DNA of 64,000 nucleotides from Pseudoduganella plicata (GTDB lineage: Bacteria > Pseudomonadota > Gammaproteobacteria > Burkholderiales > Burkholderiaceae_D), in the NCBI RefSeq assembly GCF_004421005.1, contig NZ_CP038026.1, positions 5,332,001 to 5,396,000 of the forward strand, given 5' to 3'. A program made the translations under genes and the position numbers. Positions 57,439 to 64,000 of this stretch are shown one piece after another; the first letter of the stretch is position 1; every line of letters begins with the position of its first letter. The notes below the pieces were generated by a model. It was not told the origin of the DNA. It did no database searches and saw nothing but the letters and a program-made list of their open reading frames with translations.

Positions 57439-57927
57439 ATGAATAAAGACCTGGAACCCGGGACGGCGGGCGTGGCCGACCCGGCGACACCTGCTGTGAT
57501 CGCCGACTCCGCGGCCGGCATTGCCGTGCCCGTCACGCGCGAAGAGGCGCAAGTAACGACCCGTGTCGTCGATACGGGCCGCGGCGTACGCGTGAGCAAA
57601 ACTGTCACGGAGCAGCCCGAGGAGATCCGGGAAGTGCTGTGGCACGAAACGGTGGACGTCCAGCGTGTCCCCGTCGACCGGGTGGTGGCGGAAGCGCCGC
57701 CATCCCGTTACGAGGGCGACGTTCTTGTCGTTCCGGTACTTGAAGAAATCCTGGTGGTGGAAAAGCGCTACCGGATCCGGGAAGAGCTCCATATCACCAG
57801 AGTACGCAAGCAGCACGAGCACAGGGAGACCGTCCCGTTGCGGGTCGAAGACGTACGCGTTGAAGCGTTCGACGACGGCGCCGCGGGCGGTCGTCATCCA
57901 TCACACGAAGAGGAGCAACGATCATGA
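57439..57927 (+). CDS. DUF2382 domain protein, short
   Basis: A 162-residue acidic and basic beta-rich protein with two DUF2382-like repeats: VVDTGRGVRVSKTVTEQPEEI with HETVDVQRVPVDRVV, and VVPVLEEILVVEKRYRIREEL with HRETVPLRVEDVRVEAF. DUF2382 (YsnF/AvaK type) proteins are associated with general stress; the molecular role is unknown. The frame is open far upstream, but the ATG at 57439 starts the plausible protein. It overlaps the next DUF2382 gene by four bases. Confidence 0.82.
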   Translation: MNKDLEPGTAGVADPATPAVIADSAAGIAVPVTREEAQVTTRVVDTGRGVRVSKTVTEQPEEIREVLWHETVDVQRVPVDRVVAEAPPSRYEGDVLVVPVLEEILVVEKRYRIREELHITRVRKQHEHRETVPLRVEDVRVEAFDDGAAGGRHPSHEEEQRS

Positions 57928-59117
57928 GCCATACCTTAGCAGCCGTATTCGACAACCGTGCGGACGCGGATAACGCGCGGAACGCACTGATCAGCGCCGG
58001 CATCGATGCGGACTCGGTGCAGGTCGCCGCGCAGGCATCGTCCACGATGAGCACCTCCGCCGCCACGGGCACCAGCGCAAGCACATCCCACGACGGATCC
58101 ATCGGCGACAGCATCAAACACTTCTTCAGCAACCTGTTCGGCGACGACGACGAACGCGTCGTCTACGGCGAGGCCATCAACCGCGGCAATGTCGTGCTGA
58201 CGGTGCAGACCGCCACGCAGGACGAGGTGGAACGCGCCGCCGATATCGTGGAAGGCTTCGGTCCGACCGATATCGACGAGTACAAGACGCAGTGGCAGGC
58301 CAGCGGCTGGACGGGTGCGGAATCGATGCGCGGCACGAGCCAGATGGGCGCTTCCCAGGGCGCCAGCCTGCAGAGCGACACCCTGCAGAGCTCCGGCCTG
58401 CAGAACGACCGCCTGCAAAGCGATGGCGGTGCGCTGCTGCAAGGCGGCTCGCAACAGGGCCTGTCGGACACGGGCTCGATGCAACGCGCCGAGGCCGAGT
58501 CCCAGGTGATCCCGGTAATGCAGGAAGAGCTGAAAGTGGGCAAGCGCATGGTCCAGCGGGGCGGCGTGCGCATCTACCAGCGCCTGGTCGAAACGCCGGT
58601 GCAGGAAAGCGTCAGCCTGCGCGAGGAGCACGTCAACGTGGAACGCCGTCCGGTGGATCGCCAGATCGATCCATCGCAGGTGGGCGCTTTCCAGGAGACG
58701 TCTTTCGAGCTGCGCGAAAACGCCGAGGAAGCCGTCGTGCAGAAGACCGCCCGCGTCGTGGAGGAAGTCGTCGTCGGCAAGGAAGTGTCGCAGCGCACCG
58801 ACCAGATCGCCGACACGCTGCGCAGCACGGAGGTGGACGTGCAACAGCTGGGTGGCATGGGCGACAACGGCGTGGATGACGACTACTATCGCGGCCACTG
58901 GAGCACGAACTTCGCCAGCATGGGCGGCACGTTCGACGAGTACGCACCGGCCTATCGCTACGGCGCCTCGATGCGCGGCTCGGACTCCTACCGCGGCCGT
59001 TCGTGGGAGGATTCGGAAACGACGTTGCGCAGCAACTGGGAGAGCCATAACCCCACGTCCGCATGGGACAAGTTCAAGGACGCCGTGCGTCACGGCTGGG
59101 AACGCATGACCTCCTGA
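57924..59117 (+). CDS. DUF2382 (YsnF-like) stress protein
   Basis: A 397-residue protein. An N-terminal alpha/beta domain (about 1-125, SHTLAAVFDNRADADNARNALISAGI, of the general-stress 17M type) is followed by a Gln/Ser-rich linker with four pentapeptide repeats (residues 148-167, xLQSD-like). The DUF2382 domain spans about 190-300 (VMQEELKVGKRMVQRGGVRIYQR, PVQESVSLREEHVNVERRPVDR). The C-terminal 95 residues are rich in Asp, Tyr, Ser and Arg, with YRG and WE motifs and a final helix. The function is unknown; it is coupled to the shorter DUF2382 gene before it. Confidence 0.85.
   Translation: MSHTLAAVFDNRADADNARNALISAGIDADSVQVAAQASSTMSTSAATGTSASTSHDGSIGDSIKHFFSNLFGDDDERVVYGEAINRGNVVLTVQTATQDEVERAADIVEGFGPTDIDEYKTQWQASGWTGAESMRGTSQMGASQGASLQSDTLQSSGLQNDRLQSDGGALLQGGSQQGLSDTGSMQRAEAESQVIPVMQEELKVGKRMVQRGGVRIYQRLVETPVQESVSLREEHVNVERRPVDRQIDPSQVGAFQETSFELRENAEEAVVQKTARVVEEVVVGKEVSQRTDQIADTLRSTEVDVQQLGGMGDNGVDDDYYRGHWSTNFASMGGTFDEYAPAYRYGASMRGSDSYRGRSWEDSETTLRSNWESHNPTSAWDKFKDAVRHGWERMTS
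58365..58424 (+). repeat. Four tandem 15-base coding repeats
   Basis: In-frame 15-base units at 58365, 58380, 58395 and 58410 encode SLQSD, TLQSS, GLQND and RLQSD. All share CTGCA(G/A)A(G/A)C. Confidence 0.9.
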
Positions 59118-59178
59118 GCGTAAGGGAGGCGGTCGGACGGGTGCCCTCAGGGCGCCTGTCCCGGGGGTTCAACCCCGT

Positions 59179-59664
59179 TCAGATCCGCTTCTTCTGCCTG
59201 ATCCAGAACGGCAGCAGCCACCACGTCACCACGACGATCGTCCCCATCACGCCGGCGGCAATCAGCCCGACGTTGTGACCGAACACCTCCGAAATCACCA
59301 GGTTGGTCCCCAGCACCAGTGCGATGCCGAGCGCGAACGCGCCCGCGACGATCTGCCGCGTGGCAAAGCACTTGAAACGCTCGCGGTTCTTCAACGGCCG
59401 CATGATGCGGTGCTGTACGGCCGGGGCGCTCAGCAGGATCAGGCTGGACAGGGCAAAGAAGAAGGTGGCCAGGAATACGTATTTTTCCGACTGGACGATC
59501 TGGCGGAAGCCGCCATTGAACGGCAGCACAATGAGAAAGGCGGACAGCATCTGCGCGCCGGGCAGCAGGATGCGCATCTCGCTGAGCATATCGGAAAAGT
59601 CGCCGTCGTCCGGCATGTCGGGACGATCGGTGACCTCCTGCTGTGATTCAGGATCGGCTTTCAT
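59179..59664 (-). CDS. DUF6328 family membrane protein
   Basis: A 161-residue protein with an acidic N-terminal tail (about 1-30) and four hydrophobic helices (about 38-58, 66-88, 106-130, 135-155). The family core ILLPGAQMLSAFLIVLPFNGGF and the loop SAPAVQHRIMRPLKNRERF are present. The function is unknown. The ATG at 59664 is chosen; an upstream in-frame start at 59697 is less likely. It converges with the DUF2382 operon and is upstream of none of the cys genes. Confidence 0.8.
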   Translation of the reverse strand: MKADPESQQEVTDRPDMPDDGDFSDMLSEMRILLPGAQMLSAFLIVLPFNGGFRQIVQSEKYVFLATFFFALSSLILLSAPAVQHRIMRPLKNRERFKCFATRQIVAGAFALGIALVLGTNLVISEVFGHNVGLIAAGVMGTIVVVTWWLLPFWIRQKKRI

Positions 59665-59784
59665 GGGCGCTCTTTCGTATCTTCCGACGGGGTTCAAGCC
59701 CCTGCCGCTATTGGTATAGCCCGATTATACGAGGAGCGCTGCCGGGCAGCATGTGCGGATGAGCACAGCTGGCCGGTGCAGGCT

Positions 59785-60504
59785 TTACAGTGGCTGGTTG
59801 GGCCGGACCGCCATCGCTTCGCCCAGCATCACGAGGACGGGCCCATGGCGGGCGTCCAGACCGTGCGCCAGCGTGGCCAGCGTGATCCGGCTGATGTGCT
59901 GGTCGGGGCGGCTGACGTTTTCGATGACGACCACGGGCGTCTCGGGCCGGCGGCCCGCGTCGAGGAGGCGCTGCGCGGTGGCGATGGCTTCGCGCCCGCC
60001 CATGTACTGCACCAGCGTGTCGGTGGAGGGAATTGCCGGCTCGTCCGGGTGGGCCGGCGCCGTGCTGGAGGTGAAGAAGGCCACGCTGCGGGCGACGCCG
60101 CGCTTGGTCAGGGGCTGCCGGGTGGCGGCTGCCGCGGCGACGGCCGTCGTAATGCCGGGCACGATTTCGACGTCGATGCCGTGTGCTTCCAGCGCCGACA
60201 GTTCCTCGTCGGCGCGGCCGAACAGCATCGGGTCGCCGCCTTTCAACCGAACTACGCGCCCGTACTGCCGCGCGCATTCGATCAGCTGGGCATTGATGGC
60301 ATTCTGGTCGGCCGAGCGCTGGCCGGCCCGCTTGCCGACGGAGATCAGGACAGCCTGGTGGCACAGGTCCAGCATTTCTTCCGTCACGAGAGCGTCGTAG
60401 AGCACCACGTCCGCTTCGCCCAGGATGCGGGCGCCGCGCAGGGTGATCAGGTCGCGGGCGCCGGGACCGGCACCCACAAGATAGACTTTTCCGACTGCTG
60501 CCAT
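59785..60504 (-). CDS. cobA: Uroporphyrinogen-III C-methyltransferase CobA
   Basis: A 239-residue SAM-dependent enzyme that methylates uroporphyrinogen III to precorrin-2, the first step to sirohaem, the cofactor of sulfite reductase. Motifs YLVGAGPGARDLITLRG, RLKGGDPMLFGR and VPGITTAVAAAAATRQPLT are intact. There is no fused CysG dehydrogenase/chelatase domain. It is the last gene of the cys operon, 17 bases after cysN. Confidence 0.94.
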   Translation of the reverse strand: MAAVGKVYLVGAGPGARDLITLRGARILGEADVVLYDALVTEEMLDLCHQAVLISVGKRAGQRSADQNAINAQLIECARQYGRVVRLKGGDPMLFGRADEELSALEAHGIDVEIVPGITTAVAAAAATRQPLTKRGVARSVAFFTSSTAPAHPDEPAIPSTDTLVQYMGGREAIATAQRLLDAGRRPETPVVVIENVSRPDQHISRITLATLAHGLDARHGPVLVMLGEAMAVRPNQPL

Positions 60505-60521
60505 CGACTCTCCGGGCTGGG

Positions 60522-61832
60522 TTATGCGTCGGCCAGCCGGATCATCCCCGCGGCCACCGTCTGGTGCGTGACTTCATCGATCAGGATGAAGGCGCCGGTG
60601 GCGCGGATGTCGGTATAGGCATCCGCTGCCAGCGGCTGCTGCACGGTCAGCGCGATCCGCGCCACGTCGTTCAGCTTCAACGCATCCGCATCGTGCCGTT
60701 GCTGCGTATTGATGTCAAGGATCGAGTCGATTTTGGCGATCTTTGCCGCCGTCTGCTTCGTACCGTGCTTGATCCAGTATTTGCGGCGCAGGTCCAGCGG
60801 TTCCTCGGACAGCCAGCAGACATCGGCCGTGACCTGTTTCAGCAGCGTGGCCGGCTGGGCGGCGGACGACAGGACATCGCCGCGCGAAACGTCCACGTAT
60901 TCGTTCAGCACGATGGTGACCGACTGGCCGGCGCTGGCCGTCGCCAGGCTGCCGTCGAACGTGACGATGTCCTTGACGGTGGCCTTGTGGCCCGAAGGCT
61001 GCACGACCAGTTCGTCGCCGACGGACACGCTGCCCGATTCGATGCGGCCCATGTAGCCGCGGAAGTCGTTGGCTTCGTGGCCGTTGTGACGGGCCACCAG
61101 CTGCACCGGGAAGCGCAGCGGCGCGCTGTGCGCCTCGTCGTAGACGGACAGCGATTCGAGCAGCTCGATCAGGGTCGGGCCTTCGTACCAGTCCAGGTTC
61201 GTGCCGCGCTCGACGACGTTGTCGCCGGACAGGGCCGACAGCGGAATGGCGGTGATGTCCTTCAGCCCCAGCGTCTGCGCGAATGCCTGATAGGCCTTGA
61301 CGATGCGTTCGTACACGGTGCGGTCGTAGTTCACCAGGTCCATCTTGTTGACGGCAACCACGACGTGCTCGATCTGCAGCAGGTGCGCGATGGTCGAGTG
61401 CCGCTTGGTCTGGATCAGCAAGTCCACGCTGCCGTCGTCGTGCAGCTTCACCTTCGACACGTCGATCAGGATGATGACCGCATCGGCCGTCGAAGCCCCC
61501 GTCACCATGTTGCGGGTGTACTGCTCGTGGCCCGGCGTGTCGGCGATGATGAACTTGCGCTTCGGCGTGGCGAAGTAGCGGTAGGCCACGTCGATGGTGA
61601 TGCCCTGTTCGCGTTCCGCTTCCAGGCCGTCCGTCAGCAGCGACAGGTCGATCGTGTCGCCCACGGTGCGTTTGTGCTTGGCGCGCGAGACAGCCGCCAG
61701 CTGGTCGGCGAAGATGCCCTTGCTGTCGAACAGCAGGCGGCCGATCAGGGTGCTCTTGCCGTCGTCGACGGAGCCTGCGGTGATGAAGCGCAGCAGGGAG
61801 CGCTGCGACAGGTTTTCGTTCATGGCGTTCAT
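60522..61832 (-). CDS. cysN: Sulfate adenylyltransferase GTPase subunit CysN
   Basis: A 436-residue GTPase that energises CysD to make APS from sulfate and ATP. G motifs are GSVDDGKSTLIGR, DTPGHEQY and NKMD; EF-Tu-like beta-barrel domains follow (about 235-430). The length shows no fused CysC kinase domain, consistent with an APS-reducing CysH. Its start overlaps the cysD stop in ATGA. Confidence 0.96.
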   Translation of the reverse strand: MNAMNENLSQRSLLRFITAGSVDDGKSTLIGRLLFDSKGIFADQLAAVSRAKHKRTVGDTIDLSLLTDGLEAEREQGITIDVAYRYFATPKRKFIIADTPGHEQYTRNMVTGASTADAVIILIDVSKVKLHDDGSVDLLIQTKRHSTIAHLLQIEHVVVAVNKMDLVNYDRTVYERIVKAYQAFAQTLGLKDITAIPLSALSGDNVVERGTNLDWYEGPTLIELLESLSVYDEAHSAPLRFPVQLVARHNGHEANDFRGYMGRIESGSVSVGDELVVQPSGHKATVKDIVTFDGSLATASAGQSVTIVLNEYVDVSRGDVLSSAAQPATLLKQVTADVCWLSEEPLDLRRKYWIKHGTKQTAAKIAKIDSILDINTQQRHDADALKLNDVARIALTVQQPLAADAYTDIRATGAFILIDEVTHQTVAAGMIRLADA

Positions 61833-62773
61833 CAGAAGTATCCCGCTTTCTTGCGTTTTTCCATCGAGGCTTCGGAGGTCTGGTCGTCCATCCGCGTGGC
61901 GCCCCGTTCAGTGATCTGCGTGACGGCCGTCTCTGCGATGATCGCCGCCACGTCCGCCGCGTCGGACGACACGGGGCACGTGCACGAGATGTCGCCAACG
62001 GTGCGGAAGCGCACCACCTGCGTCTCCACCGCTTCGCCTTCGCGCGGCGGCGTCAGGTCCGTCAGGGGCACCAGCAGGCCGTTGCGCGCAATGACTTGGC
62101 GTTCGTGCGCGAAGTAAATCGACGGCAGCGCCAGTTGTTCGCGGGCGATGTACTGCCACACGTCCAGCTCCGTCCAGTTCGAGATCGGGAACACGCGCAT
62201 GTTCTCGCCCGGGTGGACGCGGGTGTTATACAGGTCCCACAGTTCGGGGCGCTGCGCCTTCGGATCCCACTGGCCGAATTCGTCGCGGAACGAGAAGATG
62301 CGCTCCTTGGCGCGGGCCTTTTCCTCGTCGCGGCGGGCGCCGCCGATGCAGGCGTCGAAGCCGTGTTCGGCGATCGTCTCCAGCAGCGTCACGGCCTGGG
62401 CGGCATTGCGCGAATCCGTTTGCGGATTACGCAGGCGCACGGTGCCTTTCCTGATCGACTCTTCGACCAAACCGACGATCAGGCGCTCACCCAGTTCAGC
62501 CACGCGGCGGTCGCGGAACTCGATGACTTCGGCGAAGTTGTGGCCCGTATCGATGTGCACCAGCGGAAACGGGAATTTGCCGGGGCGGAAAGCCTTCTCG
62601 GCCAGGCGCAGCAGGACGACCGAGTCCTTCCCGCCCGAGAACAGCAGGGCAGGGTTGCTGCATTCGGCCGCGACTTCGCGCAGGATGTGGATGGCTTCCG
62701 ATTCCAGTGCGTCCAGGTGGCGCGCGTTGAGTTCGCCCAGGATGCCGTCGGCGGTAATGTCAGGTGCGTTCAT
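61832..62773 (-). CDS. cysD: Sulfate adenylyltransferase subunit CysD
   Basis: A 313-residue catalytic subunit. The PP-loop SGGKDS, HIDTGHNFAEVIEFRD and the C-terminal MEKRKKAGYF are diagnostic. The ATG at 62773 is chosen from the family start (HLDALESEAIHILREVAAE follows soon); the frame continues to 63025, inside cysH, without similarity. It lies 37 bases after cysH. Confidence 0.96.
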   Translation of the reverse strand: MNAPDITADGILGELNARHLDALESEAIHILREVAAECSNPALLFSGGKDSVVLLRLAEKAFRPGKFPFPLVHIDTGHNFAEVIEFRDRRVAELGERLIVGLVEESIRKGTVRLRNPQTDSRNAAQAVTLLETIAEHGFDACIGGARRDEEKARAKERIFSFRDEFGQWDPKAQRPELWDLYNTRVHPGENMRVFPISNWTELDVWQYIAREQLALPSIYFAHERQVIARNGLLVPLTDLTPPREGEAVETQVVRFRTVGDISCTCPVSSDAADVAAIIAETAVTQITERGATRMDDQTSEASMEKRKKAGYF

Positions 62774-62810
62774 AGTGTCTTTCTTCGATGTGATCCGCTT
62801 ATCCGGCACG

Positions 62811-63527
62811 CTAAGCGGCCACGGATTTGATGCGTATGAGTTTGCCGTCAACGACGTGCAGCCCGCATTCCTTCGACTCGGGATTCTCCCACCACCAGCG
62901 GCCGGCGCGCACGTCCTCGCCAGGCTCGATCGCGCGGGTGCAGGGCTCGCAGCCGATCGACGGGAAGCCTTGCGCATGCAGCGCGTTGACCGGCACGTCG
63001 TGGATGCGCAGGTAATCCCACACATCCTGTTCCGACCAGTCGGCCAGCGGATTGAACTTGTCCATCAGGTGGGCCGGGTCGTCCTCGTGCACCGCGAGGC
63101 TGGAACGGGTGGCCGCTTGCGCGCGGCGCTGGCCCGTGATCCAGGCCTTGTTGCCAGCCAGGGCGCGCCCCAGCGGTTCGACCTTGCGGATGCGGCAGCA
63201 TTCGCGGCGCATCTCCACGCTGTCGTAGAAGGCGTTCAGGCCATGCTGCGTTACGTAGCCATCCACCGCTTCCTGCTGCGGGCGGAACAGCGCGATGTCG
63301 TAGCCATAGCGTTCCTTGACCTTGTCCAGCATGGCCAGCGTTTCCTTGTGCAGCCGGCCCGTCTCCAGCGAGAAGATGCCGATACCCAGGCGGTTCTTCA
63401 GGATCAGGTCCGTCAGTACCATGTCCTCGGCCGCCAGGCTGGAGGCAAAGACGGCCGGCGAGTATTCGGCCGCGATGCGTTCGAGCGTTTGCAGCGTGTC
63501 GGCGACCAGCGTATCCAGGTTGCTCAT
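62811..63527 (-). CDS. cysH: Assimilatory phosphoadenylyl/adenylyl-sulfate reductase CysH (APS type)
   Basis: A 238-residue thioredoxin-dependent reductase producing sulfite. It has both cysteine pairs of the 4Fe-4S class (CCRIRKVEPL and GCEPC) plus the catalytic ECGLH near the C-terminus. These point to direct reduction of APS rather than PAPS, matching the absence of a CysC domain. The ATG at 63527 is the family start (SNLDTLVADTLQTLERIAAEY). It lies 10 bases after the DUF934 gene. Confidence 0.95.
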   Translation of the reverse strand: MSNLDTLVADTLQTLERIAAEYSPAVFASSLAAEDMVLTDLILKNRLGIGIFSLETGRLHKETLAMLDKVKERYGYDIALFRPQQEAVDGYVTQHGLNAFYDSVEMRRECCRIRKVEPLGRALAGNKAWITGQRRAQAATRSSLAVHEDDPAHLMDKFNPLADWSEQDVWDYLRIHDVPVNALHAQGFPSIGCEPCTRAIEPGEDVRAGRWWWENPESKECGLHVVDGKLIRIKSVAA

Positions 63528-63537
63528 GGCGTTGTCC

Positions 63538-64000
63538 TCAGATGCCCGCGCCAACGTCTTTGTGTTCGGCGGGCGTGTTACGGGCGGCACGGCGGAACAG
63601 CGGACGGTGCTCGTCGACGGATGCCTGGTACGTTTCCGAAAACACGGTCAGGCCTTTCAGCGCATCCTCGATGCTGCGGTCCGGGCGCGTGGCATAGGCA
63701 TCGAAGCCGCAGCGCTTCATCTGGAACAGCTGGTCGCGCAGCACGTCGCCGATGGCGCGCAGTTCGCCCGTGTAGCCGAGGCGCATGCGCAGGTTGTAGG
63801 CCAGCGAGTAGCCGCGGCCATCCGTGAACTTCGGGAAGTCGATGGCGATGACGCCAAACCTGTCCAGCTCGCCCTTCAGTTCTTCGGGGCGCTCGTCCGG
63901 CGCGAGCCAGACGCCGATGTCGGCACGGGCCGCCAGCGTACCTTTTTGCGCCTGCCAGGTTTTCAGGGGCACGATGACCTTGCCAGGCGGGACGTCGACC
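63538..64000 (-). CDS. DUF934 protein, 5' end outside window
   Basis: At least 154 residues of a DUF934 family protein, which almost always lies beside sulfite/APS reductase genes and is assumed to help sulfur assimilation. Visible motifs: IVPLKTWQAQK, VIAIDFPKFTDGRGYSLAYNLR and MKRCGFDAY. The frame remains open to the window edge (VDVPPGKVIVPLKTW), so the N-terminus is missing. The operon probably continues upstream with the sulfite reductase gene. Confidence 0.88.
   Translation of the reverse strand, partial: VDVPPGKVIVPLKTWQAQKGTLAARADIGVWLAPDERPEELKGELDRFGVIAIDFPKFTDGRGYSLAYNLRMRLGYTGELRAIGDVLRDQLFQMKRCGFDAYATRPDRSIEDALKGLTVFSETYQASVDEHRPLFRRAARNTPAEHKDVGAGI

Noticed and set aside
59163..59702. 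GGTTCAA-containing words near 59164 and 59691 that resemble a tRNA T-arm
   Set aside because: No acceptor, D-arm or anticodon stem can be drawn around them. They are short dyads (GGGGTT-C-AACCCC, GGGGTTCAAGCCCC) flanking the DUF6328 gene.

Overview
The window reads as a GC-rich chromosomal segment of a betaproteobacterium of the order Burkholderiales, most likely family Oxalobacteraceae (Massilia, Duganella or Pseudoduganella type). This placement is an inference. It rests on several PEP-CTERM proteins with an EpsA-type LuxR regulator, the acnD/prpF form of the methylcitrate operon, the order DUF934-cysH-cysD-cysN-cobA, an assimilatory APS-type CysH, and divergent murJ and rpsT. I see no rRNA, tRNA, CRISPR array, insertion sequence or prophage. 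Almost all coding is dense and housekeeping-like.

Layout. Positions 1-3200 hold the 3' part of a secreted ExeM/NucH-type nuclease, a PEP-CTERM protein and the EpsA-like regulator. From 3.6 to 13.3 kb runs an eleven-gene, mostly overlapping operon. It encodes a type II secretion/type IV pilus hybrid machine: GspG, GspF, GspE, PilM/N/O/P-like inner-membrane proteins, a secretin lipoprotein and three more pseudopilins. A strong terminator closes it and another PEP-CTERM gene follows. Positions 14-20 kb carry murJ, rpsT, a DUF192 protein, a monomeric isocitrate dehydrogenase (IDH) and a RluE-like pseudouridine synthase. At 20.3 kb comes a second, homodimeric IDH, then an amino-acid racemase, a probable zinc metalloprotein, and an ArsR-SRPBCC-GST operon. 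Around 25-28 kb are a cold-shock gene, clpS and clpA, then a small tail-anchored protein, a frameshifted PEP-CTERM gene and a 1122-residue tricorn-like protease.

Positions 33-41 kb are the propionate module: prpR divergent from prpB-prpC-acnD-prpF, with a textbook sigma-54 promoter and repeated TGTTTCA boxes between them. A five-PAS GGDEF-EAL protein follows and overlaps xthA tail to tail. Positions 45-51 kb carry a cluster of poorly known envelope proteins (a small soluble protein, a lipoprotein-like protein, DUF2339 and DUF3999). Next come pepA, divergent from lptF-lptG (lipopolysaccharide export), then a CbiX-type chelatase and a carbon-nitrogen hydrolase. Two DUF2382 stress proteins and a DUF6328 membrane protein lie at 57-60 kb. 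The right end is the sulfate-assimilation operon, read leftward: DUF934, cysH, cysD, cysN, cobA.

The most unusual items are the hybrid secretion operon embedded in a PEP-CTERM neighbourhood, and a set of long intergenic palindromes. The palindromes have different arms but share a CAGG/CCTGACCCC-like core and sit mainly between converging genes. Also notable are two unrelated IDH enzymes less than 1 kb apart, a PEP-CTERM gene whose sorting tag is out of frame, and several short tandem repeats.
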